From CBDDEC01 sp965198045 (lineage in GTDB: Bacteria; Chloroflexota; Dehalococcoidia; UBA2979), in NCBI GenBank assembly GCA_965198045.1, contig CBDAOL010000010.1, positions 310,001-374,000 on the forward strand: DNA of 64,000 nucleotides, written 5' to 3'. The translations under genes were made by a program, and so were the position numbers. This document shows positions 8,500-17,143 of this stretch, piece by piece. Position 1 is the stretch's first letter, and the number at the start of each line of letters is the position of its first letter. The notes below the pieces were generated by a model, which saw nothing but the letters and a program-made list of their open reading frames with translations, was not told where the DNA came from and ran no database searches.

Positions 8500-9270
8500 C
8501 TAGCCACGCGGTCGGTCGAGGAAGCGGCACTGGTACGTCCGAGGCTCATCGCTGCGGTGCGCGTCGACGAAGGCCTGCACGCTGGCCTCGATCGCGTCAT
8601 CGGGCGACAGCCGTTCCCATTGCTGGACCAGCCGCTTCTGCGCCCGAATCGCCAGCGGGCCGTTCGCCATGATCGCGTCGACGAACTCGTCGACCGCGGC
8701 GTCGAGGCCTTCGGGCGTGGTGACGCGTTCGAGCAGCCCAGCGGCGCGGGCCTCCTCCGCGTCCCACGGCCGCGCGGTGTAGACCAGCTCGCGCGCGCGG
8801 CCGTGGCCCACGATCGAGGGCAGCAGCGCCGCCTCGATCACCGAGGGGATGCCGACCGCGACCTCGGGCATGCCGAAGCTCGAGTCGTAGCTCGCAACGC
8901 GGAGGTCGCACGAGGCGGCGATCTCAAGACCGCCGCCCAGGCAGTAGCCGCGAATCCTCGCGATCACGGGCACCGGCAGATCGCGCATCGCCTGGCAGGC
9001 ACTGTGCAGCGTGCGAATGAAGTCCTCGGCGGTGTGCTCGTCGAGCGTGACCAGCTCGTGGACGTCCGCGCCGCCGATGAAGGCGCGATCACCAGCGCCG
9101 GTCACCACCGCGACGCGCAGCTCGTCGTCGTCCGCCAGCGCGAGAAACGCATCGCGCAGCCGTTCGATGCGGCCACGGTCCAGGATGTTGAGGCGTTGCT
9201 GGTAGTCGACCGTCATGGTCGCGACGCGACCGCCCTCGCGTTCCTCGATCGTCGTGCGCACATCGTCCAT
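8500..9270 (-). CDS. enoyl-CoA hydratase/isomerase family protein
   Basis: Crotonase-fold protein of 256 aa, expected to hydrate or isomerise an enoyl-CoA in beta-oxidation-type pathways. Oxyanion-hole motifs are FIGGADVHELV (about 64-74) and GGGLEIAASCDLRVA (about 111-125). The catalytic-glutamate region GMPEVAVGIPSVIEAALLP follows at about 133-151. It is separated from nhaA by zero bases at the 3' ends (convergent stops). The tup operon lies 22 bp upstream on the same strand, so it could be read through from that promoter. The substrate is not determinable. Confidence 0.92.
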   Translation of the reverse strand: MDDVRTTIEEREGGRVATMTVDYQQRLNILDRGRIERLRDAFLALADDDELRVAVVTGAGDRAFIGGADVHELVTLDEHTAEDFIRTLHSACQAMRDLPVPVIARIRGYCLGGGLEIAASCDLRVASYDSSFGMPEVAVGIPSVIEAALLPSIVGHGRARELVYTARPWDAEEARAAGLLERVTTPEGLDAAVDEFVDAIMANGPLAIRAQKRLVQQWERLSPDDAIEASVQAFVDAHRSDEPRTYQCRFLDRPRG

Positions 9271-9291
9271 CGGCGGAGGATAAGCGAGCGG

Positions 9292-10290
9292 TCAGCGCCA
9301 GAGCACGCGTTCCCCGTCGATGGCGACGGCGACGTGCGCGCCGGGCTCGAGGTGGTCCGGCACCACCGTCCCCGCCTCGATCGCTACAGCGAGCCGCTCG
9401 CCGACATCGACGACGACGCGTGCATGGCCCAATGCGCCCTCGATCGCCACGATCGGGCCGTCGAGGTTCGCGGGGCCGCTGCTGACGATGCGCGCCGCAC
9501 CCGGGGGCAGCACGCCGTAGCTCGCCTCCGCCGGCGGGTCGAAGCCGCCAAGACGCGAAGCGTCGAGGACGGCGTAGCCCAGGAAGCGCGCGACCTCGAC
9601 GGTTGCGGGCGCCGAGAACACCTCGTCAGTCGGACCGATCTGCGCCACCTCGCCGTCGACGAGCACGACGGTGCGCGCGGCCAGGAGCTGCGCCTCGCTG
9701 TGGTCGTGCGTCGAGATCAGGGCCGCGATGCCCTCGTTGGCCAGCAGCGTGCGCAGCTCGCCGACCAGTCGCGACTTCGCTTCGAGGTCGAGCGATGAGA
9801 ACGGCTCGTCGAGGAACAGCAGCTCCGGCTCCACGGCGAACGCGCGCGCAAGGCTGACGCGCTGCGCCTCGCCGCCGGACAGCGTGTGCACCCGCGCCTC
9901 GGCGAGGTGGCCGACGCCGAGACGGTCGAGCCAGACATCGGCGCGGTCGCCGCGGTCCTCGGACGGCACGCCGTGCAGCCGCAGCGCCGTCTCGATGTTG
10001 CTGCGTGCGCCCATGTCGAGCAGGCCCGCCTCCTGAAAGACGGTCGCCGTCCGCCGGCGCAGTGCCGTGCGGCCACGGGCCGCCTCTTCGCCGAAGAGCG
10101 TCACCGAGCCTTCGCCCGGTTCGAGGAGCAGCGCGCTCGTCAGCAGCAGTGTCGACTTGCCGGAGCCGTTCGGTCCCAGGATCGCCACGGTCTCGCCGGC
10201 GGTGACCTCGAGCGCCGCGACGCGCAGCACCGTGCGGCCGCCGCGGTCGACGCGGAGGTCTGCCAGCGACAGGGCCGTCGAGGTGCTCAC
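9292..10290 (-). CDS. tupC: tungstate-type ABC transporter ATP-binding protein
   Basis: ATPase of a tungstate/molybdate importer, 332 aa. Walker A is GPNGSGKST (residues 39-47), the signature is LSGGEAQRVSLARAF, Walker B is LLFLDEPF, and the switch His is in ISTHDHSEAQ. After about residue 230 there is a TOBE-like C-terminal extension of roughly 100 residues that could sense oxyanion. The GTG start overlaps the permease stop (GTGA at 10287-10290); the same frame stays open far upstream, but that upstream part is out of register with the permease and is not real. The order A-B-C on the minus strand is typical of tup operons. Confidence 0.9.
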   Translation of the reverse strand: MSTSTALSLADLRVDRGGRTVLRVAALEVTAGETVAILGPNGSGKSTLLLTSALLLEPGEGSVTLFGEEAARGRTALRRRTATVFQEAGLLDMGARSNIETALRLHGVPSEDRGDRADVWLDRLGVGHLAEARVHTLSGGEAQRVSLARAFAVEPELLFLDEPFSSLDLEAKSRLVGELRTLLANEGIAALISTHDHSEAQLLAARTVVLVDGEVAQIGPTDEVFSAPATVEVARFLGYAVLDASRLGGFDPPAEASYGVLPPGAARIVSSGPANLDGPIVAIEGALGHARVVVDVGERLAVAIEAGTVVPDHLEPGAHVAVAIDGERVLWR

Positions 10291-10985
10291 CGCCGCTGCG
10301 CGCGCACCTGCACGCCTGTGATCACGCCCGCGACGGCCACGATGAACGCGACGAGGATCAGACCGAACGCCAGCGCGGTCCCGAACTCGCCGCGCGAGAC
10401 CTCGAGGACGGCCGCGGTCGTCAGCACGCGCGTTTCGCCGGCGATGTTGCCGCCGACCATCTGCGATGCGCCGACCTCGGAGACGACGGCGCCGAAGCCA
10501 GCCATGACGGCCACCAGGAGCGGCAGCCGCGCCTCGCGCGCGACGAGCCAGAAGTACTGTCGCTGGTCCGCCCCCATGGCGCGGATCTGGAGGTGGAGCG
10601 CGGGCGGCAGCGACATCACCGCCGCGGCCGTGACCGCCACGATGATCGGCACCGCAATCAGGACCTGCGCGACCACCATGCCGGCCGGCGTGTAGATCAG
10701 CCCGAGCCCGCCGAGGAGACCCGAGCGCCAGAGCAGGATGCTCACGATCAGCCCGGCCACGACCGGTGGCATCCCCGTGCCCGCGTTCGCCAGCGCCACC
10801 AGCGTACGTTGTCCTCGGAAGTGCGCCAGCGCGAGGAAGAGCCCGCCCGGCACGCCGATGATCAGCGCGATCAACGTCGAGGTGCCCGAGACGAGCGCCG
10901 TGCGCGCCGTGATCTCGTAGATGTCTGCGTCGCCGGTGCGCAACAGGCGCCACGCCTCAGCGAACCCGTCGAGGATCAGCTCCAC
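10287..10985 (-). CDS. tupB: tungstate-type ABC transporter permease
   Basis: Inner-membrane permease of 232 aa with about five to six hydrophobic helices. The EAA-type loop is represented by QIRAMGADQRQYFWLVAREARLPLL, and SEVGASQMVGGNIAGETRVL near residue 165 is the characteristic TupB/WtpB-like stretch. It overlaps the tail of the binding-protein gene by 10 bp and the ATPase start by 4 bp, giving a fully coupled three-gene unit. Family knowledge gives tungstate or molybdate as substrate; the binding protein makes tungstate the better guess. Confidence 0.92.
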   Translation of the reverse strand: MELILDGFAEAWRLLRTGDADIYEITARTALVSGTSTLIALIIGVPGGLFLALAHFRGQRTLVALANAGTGMPPVVAGLIVSILLWRSGLLGGLGLIYTPAGMVVAQVLIAVPIIVAVTAAAVMSLPPALHLQIRAMGADQRQYFWLVAREARLPLLVAVMAGFGAVVSEVGASQMVGGNIAGETRVLTTAAVLEVSRGEFGTALAFGLILVAFIVAVAGVITGVQVRAQRR

Positions 10986-11857
10986 AGCACACCAGCCTCG
11001 ATGGTGCGTCGCGAAGAGGCGGCCGGCGCGGCGTCGCCGGTGAAGAGCGGTTGCCCGTGCTCCTCGATGCCAAACGCGGAGATCACTGCCTGCGTGTCGG
11101 TGTCCGTCAGGAAGTCGCTGAACTCACGCGCGGCGTCCGCATTGACGCCGTCATGACGGTCGGGATTCACCACGATCACGTGATAGACGTTGCGCAGCGC
11201 TTCGTCGCCCTCGAGGTGAACGGCGAGCTCGTCGGGGGAGGCGACGGCGAGGTACGTCGCGCGGTCGCTCAGCGTGTACGCCTCGGTCTGAGCCGCGATC
11301 GTCAGCGTCGCGCCCATGCCCTGCCCACTCTCGGCGTACCACGACGCCTCGGTCGGCGGCGCGAGCCCAGCAGCCTCCCACAGCGCACGTTCCCGCGCAT
11401 GTGTGCCCGAGTCGTCGCCGCGCGAAACGAACGATGCTCCAGCGTCGGCGATTGCCTGCATGGCGTCCGCGAGTGTCGCCGCGGCAGCGACCCGGGCCGG
11501 ATCTTCGGGCGGGCCAACCAGGACGAAGTCGTTGAACATGACGCGCCTCCGCTCGACGCCGTCGCCGGCCCCGACAAACTCAAGCTCCGCAGCCGGCGAG
11601 TGCACGAGGAGCACGTCGGCGTCACCTCGCTCGCCGAGGGCGAGCGCAGCGCCGGAGCCGACGGCCACGACCTTGACGTTGACGCCACTCTGCTCCTCGA
11701 AGCGCGGCACCAGCTCATCGAGCAGGCCGGAGTTCTCGGTGCTCGTCGTCGTGGCCAGGATCAGCTCGTCGGAGCCGCCGCAGGCGGCGAGCAACAGCGC
11801 CGCCATCGCGAGGAAGACGGCGCCGCCGGCACCCCGCATTGACCTCGGTCGCCCCAT
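10976..11857 (-). CDS. tupA: tungstate-type ABC transporter substrate-binding lipoprotein
   Basis: Extracytoplasmic solute-binding protein, 293 aa. An N-terminal signal ends in the lipobox LLAACG (about residues 21-26). The mature start ELILATTTSTENSGLLDEL and the following GSGAALALGERGDADVLLVHSP and VMFNDFVLVGPPEDPA match the TupA pattern, in which the TTTST loop contacts the oxyanion. SRGDDSGTHARERALW is the second conserved binding loop. It is the first gene of the operon, transcribed away from a ModE-like regulator 106 bp away. It is probably anchored to the outer face of the cytoplasmic membrane. Confidence 0.92.
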   Translation of the reverse strand: MGRPRSMRGAGGAVFLAMAALLLAACGGSDELILATTTSTENSGLLDELVPRFEEQSGVNVKVVAVGSGAALALGERGDADVLLVHSPAAELEFVGAGDGVERRRVMFNDFVLVGPPEDPARVAAAATLADAMQAIADAGASFVSRGDDSGTHARERALWEAAGLAPPTEASWYAESGQGMGATLTIAAQTEAYTLSDRATYLAVASPDELAVHLEGDEALRNVYHVIVVNPDRHDGVNADAAREFSDFLTDTDTQAVISAFGIEEHGQPLFTGDAAPAASSRRTIEAGVLWS

Positions 11858-11963
11858 CGCCGCTCCTCCCGGTCGCGGTGCCTTCGGCTCCGTGCTGCGC
11901 TATGCTGGCGCCGTCTTGCACGCCGCGGCAAGACGCTACACGACGCAGCCCACGGAGGCCACT
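11858..11963. promoter_or_regulatory. divergent tupA / ModE-like regulator intergenic region
   Basis: This 106-bp spacer must hold the promoters of tupABC (minus) and of the HTH gene (plus), and probably the regulator's operator. CACGGAGG at about 11951 is a good ribosome-binding site for the regulator. I see the partial dyad GCCGCGGC at about 11921, but no clear ModE-type ATAT palindrome. Confidence 0.5.
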
Positions 11964-12374
11964 GTGAGCGATCGTCCGCGACCCGATGGCCGGCCCGTCG
12001 AACCACACCTCGAGGTGCGCTCGAAGGTCTGGCTCGAGCGGGACGGCGAGGTCGTGATCTCCGAGTTCCGCGCGGACCTGCTCCAGGCCGTCGCCGAGAC
12101 CGGTTCGGTTGCCTCTGCCGCGGAGCGTCTCGGACTGCCCAATCGCACGGCCTGGAAGAAGCTGCGGCACATGGAGGAGGCAGCGGGTGTCTCGCTCCTC
12201 GACAGCGGATCGGGCGGCAGCTCGGGCGGCGGCAGCGAACTCACCACGGCGGCGCGGGACCTGCTCTCGGCGTTCCAGCGGCTGAACAGCCCGATCAGCG
12301 ACATCCTCGAAGCCGGATTCGGCCGCGAAGGTCCCGCGATCGCTGCTTCGCTCAGTGAACCGCCCGAGGCGTAA
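11964..12374 (+). CDS. ModE N-terminal-type winged-helix regulator, stand-alone
   Basis: DNA-binding protein of 136 aa. Residues about 25-115 match the ModE N-terminal winged helix: EFRADLLQAVAETGSVASAA, then LGLPNRTAWKKLRHMEE (recognition helix) and GGSSGGGSELTTAARDLL, where GG..GGG..LT is diagnostic. No molybdate-binding MopI/TOBE domain follows, unlike full-length ModE (about 260 aa). The GTG start has GGAGG 5-9 bp upstream. It is divergent from tupA, so it most likely regulates tungstate/molybdate uptake; how it senses metal is unclear from sequence. Confidence 0.88.
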   Translation: MSDRPRPDGRPVEPHLEVRSKVWLERDGEVVISEFRADLLQAVAETGSVASAAERLGLPNRTAWKKLRHMEEAAGVSLLDSGSGGSSGGGSELTTAARDLLSAFQRLNSPISDILEAGFGREGPAIAASLSEPPEA

Positions 12375-12446
12375 ACCCTCAGCACCCCCACTGCCGGCCG
12401 TATACAGAGCGCGCTCGGTCGCGTCGATGATCACGGCGGACGGTAC

Positions 12447-12806
12447 GTGGTGCAGAGACGACGCTACTTCCGCATCGCCACCTCGATCAGCCCGCGCCGG
12501 GTCGTGGCTGTGGGCGCGCGCGAGCGCTACCTGGACGCCACCGACTTCACCATCCTCGACCTCGCCGGCGGCGGCCTACTGGCGCGCGTCAACGACAACG
12601 TTTCGCTCGCAGAGGATGACCGGCTCCGCCTGGCGTTCGTCCTCGACGGCGAGCGGATCGAGGTAGAGGTCAGCGTCACCTGGCTCCGGCCGCTCCCCGG
12701 GCGAGAGTTCTTCGAGGTCGGTTGCCGCTTCGAGGACCTGACCACGCAGATCCAGATCGCGATCCTCGACCACATCCGTCGCAATCATATTCGCGCCGTC
12801 AGCTAG
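12447..12806 (+). CDS. PilZ-domain protein
   Basis: Single-domain protein of 119 aa that should bind cyclic di-GMP. The N-terminal RRRYFRI supplies the RxxxR motif (residues 4-8), and ILDLAGGGLLARV about 30 residues later corresponds to the second motif D/NxSxxG, with Ala where Ser is usual. The remaining beta-barrel pattern includes VEVSVTWLRPL and FEVGCRFEDLT. The start is one of two adjacent GTG codons (12447 or 12450). It overlaps the convergent TauE/SafE gene by 4 bp. No flagellar or secretion gene is adjacent, so the output is unknown. Confidence 0.82.
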   Translation: MVQRRRYFRIATSISPRRVVAVGARERYLDATDFTILDLAGGGLLARVNDNVSLAEDDRLRLAFVLDGERIEVEVSVTWLRPLPGREFFEVGCRFEDLTTQIQIAILDHIRRNHIRAVS

Positions 12807-13975
12807 CTCGCCTCAGGCGCGCCCGCCAGTTCCGGCAGCTTGCCGCAGAGCAAGTCGCGATGGGTCGACACCCAGCGCACGCCGGCGATCACCACGATCA
12901 GGCCCACCAGGCCGTAAATGATCAGCGGCGGGTCGGTCCGCAGATCCTCGAGCAGGACCACCGTCGAGACGACCTCCGTCAGAGCCAGCAGCGCCAGGAA
13001 CGTGACAAGCCACTCCTCGCGCAGACGGTGTACCACGTAGGCGCCCAGCGGCGCGCCCCAGACCACGATCGGCACGGCGGCGAGCCAGAGGCCGAGCAGG
13101 TCGTACTCCTGCCCGGGCAACGGACCGACGGCCTCGCCGCCGACTCGCACGACATCGCCGACGGCGTTCGTTTCGACCGCCAGCTGCCCGTCGAAGACAC
13201 CCAGGGTGACCACGCCGACCAGGGAGATGCCTGCCATCGCGATCACGCTGGTCGGCACGCCGACCCGCGGGTGCAGGCCGAAGACCAGCACGATGAACAG
13301 GAAGACCAGGACATTGACCCCGGTCCCCGTCAGCGACGCCAGCACGCCCCCGAAAAACGCCGCGATGGCCAGGCCGAAGACCATGCGCCGCGTCCACGCC
13401 GGGACGTGCTCGGCGCCAAACTCACCTCGGCGAAGCGAGGTGAACATGACGGTGGCCATCCCCGCGAGCACGACCGTGAACGGGACCTTCACGTAACTGG
13501 CCGGCTGGCGGGATGCCCAGAACAGCGCGTCGAAGTCGGAGAGCGCGAGCAGCGCGGCGACGAAGCCAGCGGAACCGGCGATCACGCTGATCACCAGCGC
13601 CCGCACCTCGATCGTGCGGCCGGCGAGGACGATCGCGACGGCGGCGCTGGTCATGCCCACGGCCTGGATGCAGAGCGAGAACGTGCGCGCGACCGCAGGC
13701 GGCACGTGCAGCACCTTCGTGAAGATCGGAAACGCGACCGCGCCGCCGCCCTCGGGCGAGGCGCCCGCGAGGAAGCTGCCGGCCGTCATCGTCAGGGACG
13801 ACTCCCAGTGCGAGAGCACGCGCTCGAGCTCGCCGCCGCCGATGACAAAGACAGCCCAGACGATGGTGACGGTCGCCGGCACCAGCAGCGCCGCGCGAGG
13901 CGACGTGAGCCGTCTCCAGGCGGCGCTCGATTCGGGTGCTGTTACAGCGCGGTCCGCCTCGGACTCATCGCCCAC
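12803..13975 (-). CDS. TauE/SafE family sulfite/anion exporter-like membrane protein
   Basis: Membrane protein of about 390 aa with 8 or more hydrophobic helices. The first repeat contains SFLAGASPEGGGAVAFPIFT, typical of TauE/SafE proteins, and HPRVGVPTSVIAMAGISLVG is the second-half equivalent. Family members export sulfite, sulfoacetate or related anions. The start is uncertain: the frame stays open to 14107, but the upstream part is Arg-rich and overlaps the divergent MFS gene, so GTG 13975 is preferred. Expression is divergent to the MFS gene at 14081. Confidence 0.85.
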   Translation of the reverse strand: MGDESEADRAVTAPESSAAWRRLTSPRAALLVPATVTIVWAVFVIGGGELERVLSHWESSLTMTAGSFLAGASPEGGGAVAFPIFTKVLHVPPAVARTFSLCIQAVGMTSAAVAIVLAGRTIEVRALVISVIAGSAGFVAALLALSDFDALFWASRQPASYVKVPFTVVLAGMATVMFTSLRRGEFGAEHVPAWTRRMVFGLAIAAFFGGVLASLTGTGVNVLVFLFIVLVFGLHPRVGVPTSVIAMAGISLVGVVTLGVFDGQLAVETNAVGDVVRVGGEAVGPLPGQEYDLLGLWLAAVPIVVWGAPLGAYVVHRLREEWLVTFLALLALTEVVSTVVLLEDLRTDPPLIIYGLVGLIVVIAGVRWVSTHRDLLCGKLPELAGAPEAS

Positions 13976-14080
13976 GGCGCCTCCACTCAGCGTCGCACCG
14001 TCGCGAGGGCGACGGGAGCGAGGACTGCGGCGATGATATCGGCTGCGCGACCACTCGTGGCGGCGCGGCGAGGGGCGGAC

Positions 14081-15331
14081 GTGGCGACCACCACCGGCAG
14101 CGAACAACAGACCCGCCCTGCCGGTTGGCTGCGCCGCTCGACGGAATCCTTTGGCGACCCGCAGTTCCGCCGCACCTGGGTCGCCGCCGTGCTCGACTCG
14201 CTCGGACAGTGGATGGAGCGCGTCGCCGCCGGCTGGTTCATCCTCGACCTGACGGGCTCGGTGTTCCTGACGGCGCTCGCGTGGTCAGTGCGGATGGTGC
14301 CGAGCATGGTGATGGGCCCGACCGCGGGTGCGCTCTCTGACCGGCTACCGCGGCAGTACGTGCTCGCAGCCGCTACCGCGGGGAAGGCGGCCGTGCTGAT
14401 CGTCCTCGGCGCGATGGTGCTGGCGGGCGTGGATGCCGTCGGGCTGGTGTTGCTGATGTTCGCGCTCAGCGGCATGGCCATGACCTTCAACATCACCGCG
14501 CTGCAGGCGCTTGCCGGCGACATCGTCGGCCCCAGCCGAATGGCGAACGCGGTCAGCCTGACCTCGTTTGGTCAACGCTCGGTCGGCGCAGCCGGTGCGA
14601 TCGCCAGCGGCCTGCTGCTGACCGCCGTCGGGCCGGGTCGCACCTTCCTCTTCGCGACGATCCCGCTCGCCCTCGCGGCCTGGGTCTACCTCGGCGTCCG
14701 CGTCGAGGGCCACTCGTTCGCCACCGCGCGCGAGCCATTCCGGCGCGAGGTGATCGAGGGCGTGCGCATCATCGGCACCGTGCCGATGGTCGGCCTGCTG
14801 CTTGGCCTGATGGTACTGGTCGAGATCCTCGGCTTCTCGTTCAACTCGGTGCTCCCGGTCGTCGCCGAACAGGTGCTCGACGTCGGGCCGGAGGGCCTCG
14901 GCACGCTCGCGAGCGCCGCCGCGATCGGTTCGATGGCGGGCACGGCGCTGCTCGCTGCGACCAGCCACCTGCCGAGGCGCGGGCTGACCCTGCTGGTCGT
15001 GGTCGCCTCGTTCGGTGCGTTCATCATCGGTCTCGGCGCGTCGAGCACCTTCGTCGTCTCACTGTTCGTCGTCGGCGGGATCGGCGCCATGGCCGCGATG
15101 GTCGACGCGCTCGAGTGGATCATGTTGCAGTCGAGCGTGCCCGACCGCCTGCGTGGGCGCGCCCTCGGCGGCTGGAATCTCGCGATTGGCTTCGGCTGGG
15201 TCGGACCGGTCGTCCTGGGCATCGTCGCCGATACCGCCGGTGTGCAGGCGGCGCTGACGACGTTTGGCGCACTCCTGATCGTGGTCGCCCTCGCTGCCGC
15301 CGTCGTCGCGAGGCCGCTCCGGCGCGCATGA
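14081..15331 (+). CDS. MFS transporter
   Basis: Major facilitator carrier of about 416 aa, 10-12 hydrophobic helices. The first helix block reads FRRTWVAAVLDSLGQWMERVAAGWFIL and the loop GALSDRLPRQYVL (about residues 85-97) is the MFS A-motif. This arrangement resembles the enterobactin-exporter/multidrug (MFS_3-like) group. GTG 14081 is chosen; ATG 14033 and GTG 14057 are in-frame alternatives. The substrate is unknown. It shares its upstream region with the divergent TauE/SafE gene and is followed 22 bp later by the broken amidase. Confidence 0.85.
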   Translation: MATTTGSEQQTRPAGWLRRSTESFGDPQFRRTWVAAVLDSLGQWMERVAAGWFILDLTGSVFLTALAWSVRMVPSMVMGPTAGALSDRLPRQYVLAAATAGKAAVLIVLGAMVLAGVDAVGLVLLMFALSGMAMTFNITALQALAGDIVGPSRMANAVSLTSFGQRSVGAAGAIASGLLLTAVGPGRTFLFATIPLALAAWVYLGVRVEGHSFATAREPFRREVIEGVRIIGTVPMVGLLLGLMVLVEILGFSFNSVLPVVAEQVLDVGPEGLGTLASAAAIGSMAGTALLAATSHLPRRGLTLLVVVASFGAFIIGLGASSTFVVSLFVVGGIGAMAAMVDALEWIMLQSSVPDRLRGRALGGWNLAIGFGWVGPVVLGIVADTAGVQAALTTFGALLIVVALAAAVVARPLRRA

Positions 15332-15353
15332 CCCTCGAACGTATGATCCGCCC

Positions 15354-16764
15354 ATGACCGGGCGAAACGCCGAGGAACTCTGGCGACTCGACGCGACGGC
15401 ACAGGCCGACCTCGTGCGGCGGGGCGACGCAACGCCGGCAGAGCTGGTCGAGTTCGCGATCGCGCGCATCGAGGCGATCAACCCCGTGGTCAATGCCGTG
15501 ATCGAGCCGCTCTACGACTCGGCCCGCTCCGCCGCCTCGGCGGTTGACCCCAGCGCCCCCTTCGCCGGCGTGCCGATCCTGGTCAAGGACGCCAGTCTGC
15601 AGATCGAGGGCACGCGCTATGCGGTGGGCATCGGCGCGCTGCGCGAGGCGGGCTACCGCTCGACGCGCACGACTGAGCTGGCGCGCCGCCTGCTGGCGGC
15701 CGGGTTCATCGTGATCGGCAAGACGAACGTGCCGGAGGTCTCCTCCGGCGTGACCACCGAGCCGGCCGCGTTCGGCGCGTCGAGGAACCCGTGGGACCTC
15801 GGGCGCACCGCCAGCGGGTCGAGCGGCGGATCGGCCGCCGCGGTCGCGGCCGGCATGGTCGCGCTCGCGCACGGCGCCGACGCGACCGGCTCGCTGCGAT
15901 ACCCCGCCTCCGCCTGTGGGGTGGCGACGCTGAAGCCGACCAGCGGCCGCGTACCGACGGGGACGACCTTCGGCGAGCCTGATTACCTCGAGGTGTGGGC
16001 AGAGTTCGCTGTGGCGCGCTCCGTGCGCGACCTGCGAGGGCTCCTCGACGCGGTAGGCGAGCCAGCGAGACACTCCCGCTCGCTGGATCGCCTACCGCGT
16101 GGGTCTGCTCCTCGACGACCCGCTGACGAAGCTGCCGCTCGACCCGGCCTGCCGTAAGGCGGTCGAGGCCACCGGCCGCACGCTCGAGGCGCTTGGCCAC
16201 CGCGTCGAGGTCGCACATCCGCCCGCCCTCGACACGTTCTTCAGCCCCGGTAGTCCTGCGCAGGCGGCGCTGGCTGTCGTCGGCCCGGCGAACGCCGCGG
16301 CACAGCTCGCGCGCATTGAGGCGATCCTGGGGCGCACGCTCGTCGAGGGCGATCTACCCGAGACGCGCCTCGCGCTGGCCGCCGCCGGCATCGCGATCAG
16401 CGACGCCGAGACTGACTCGGCAGCGGAGGGCATGCGCGAAGCGGTGCGCCCCATCCTCGATTGGTTCGACGGCGCCGAGCCGTTCGACCTGCTCGTCACG
16501 CCGAGCTTGCGCCAGCCCCCGTGACCGCTCGGCAACTCGGAGTCGGGCGCGGCCGAGGCGGGCGTGTTCCCGGCGCCGTTCAGTTTCAGCGGCCAGCCGG
16601 CCGTCTCGCTGCCCCTGCACGAGACCAGCGATGGTCTCCCCGTCGGCGCGCAACTCGTGGGACCGCTTGCGAGCGACGAATGGCTCCTCGACGTGTCGCG
16701 CGACCTCGAGGCTGCGTTGCCGTGGGCGCAGCGCTGGCCGGCGGTGGCGACCGAGGCTCGCTAG
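15354..16764 (+). pseudogene. amidase (amidase-signature family), frameshifted and with in-frame stop
   Basis: The first 230 residues are a good amidase-signature enzyme: catalytic Lys in PILVKDA (about 78), GSSGGSAAAVAAG (about 155-167) and the nucleophile Ser in ATGSLRYPAS (about 180). At 16050-16098 the frame is lost; homology resumes one frame over with WIAYRVGLLLDDPL from about 16084 and runs to LLVTPSLRQPP. There a TGA at 16522-16524 interrupts it, probably a former Trp, after which the same frame continues as PLGNSESG and on to the normal terminus LPVGAQLVGPLASDEWLL, ending at 16764. The central segment also looks some 20 residues short. Unless sequence errors explain all of this, the gene is dead. 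Confidence 0.88.
16050..16098. repeat. 20-bp inverted repeat at the amidase frameshift
   Basis: The left arm 16050-16069 and right arm 16079-16098 are reverse complements with a single mismatch, separated by a 9-base loop. The repeat lies exactly where the amidase reading frame changes, so it is probably the cause or the scar of the mutation. Confidence 0.9.
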
Positions 16765-17118
16765 CGCTGGGTCGCGCGCCGGGGTGTGCGATCGAACTCG
16801 GCGACGGCCTCGCGCGCCGCTTCGCGGACGTCGTCGAGACAGCACGCATCCTCGATCGCGTGCCAGAGCTGAGTGAGGCTCTCGCGCTCCATCGCCTGCC
16901 GGCGGCCGCGCTCGAAGAGCCACATCGCGCCGCCGAGGCCGATCGCCAGGGTGACGCCCGCGAGTCCCCACGCCGAGACTGCCGGGATGGCGAACGCGAA
17001 GGCAACACGCCACCTCGAGCGGCGACGCCGGGCCTCGGGTGGCCGCCAGCACTGAGCGCTCGCGCAGTTCGTTCTGGCGCAGCTGCTCCACCTGGATCTG
17101 TCCATCGTTGAAGGTCAT
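16761..17118 (-). pseudogene. small single-pass membrane protein, probable frameshift
   Basis: I do not recognise a family. ATG 17118 has GGGGGA upstream and begins MTFNDGQIQVEQLRQNELRE, a convincing coiled N-terminus. The homologous-looking remainder, with a hydrophobic helix (WGLAGVTLAIGLGGAMWLFERGR split around residue 50), is in another frame that runs to a stop at 16761. The two halves meet near 17020-17040 in a GC-rich stretch. After the helix comes a soluble tail LWHAIEDACCLDDVREAAREAV. The stop overlaps the convergent amidase stop. It could be one intact small gene damaged by a single indel, or two unrelated frames. Confidence 0.5.
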
Positions 17119-17143
17119 CTGCGTCCCCCTTCCCAAGCGCTCG

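Noticed and set aside
9292..10953. One long minus-strand frame as a single fused permease-ATPase
   Set aside because: The upstream 220 residues have no membrane or ATPase motifs and are the wrong frame of tupB; the true ATPase starts at GTG 10290, overlapping the permease stop.
12722..14080. Long plus frame upstream of the MFS gene
   Set aside because: It is His/Arg/Asp-rich without motifs and is the shadow of the TauE/SafE gene; the MFS homology begins near 14081.
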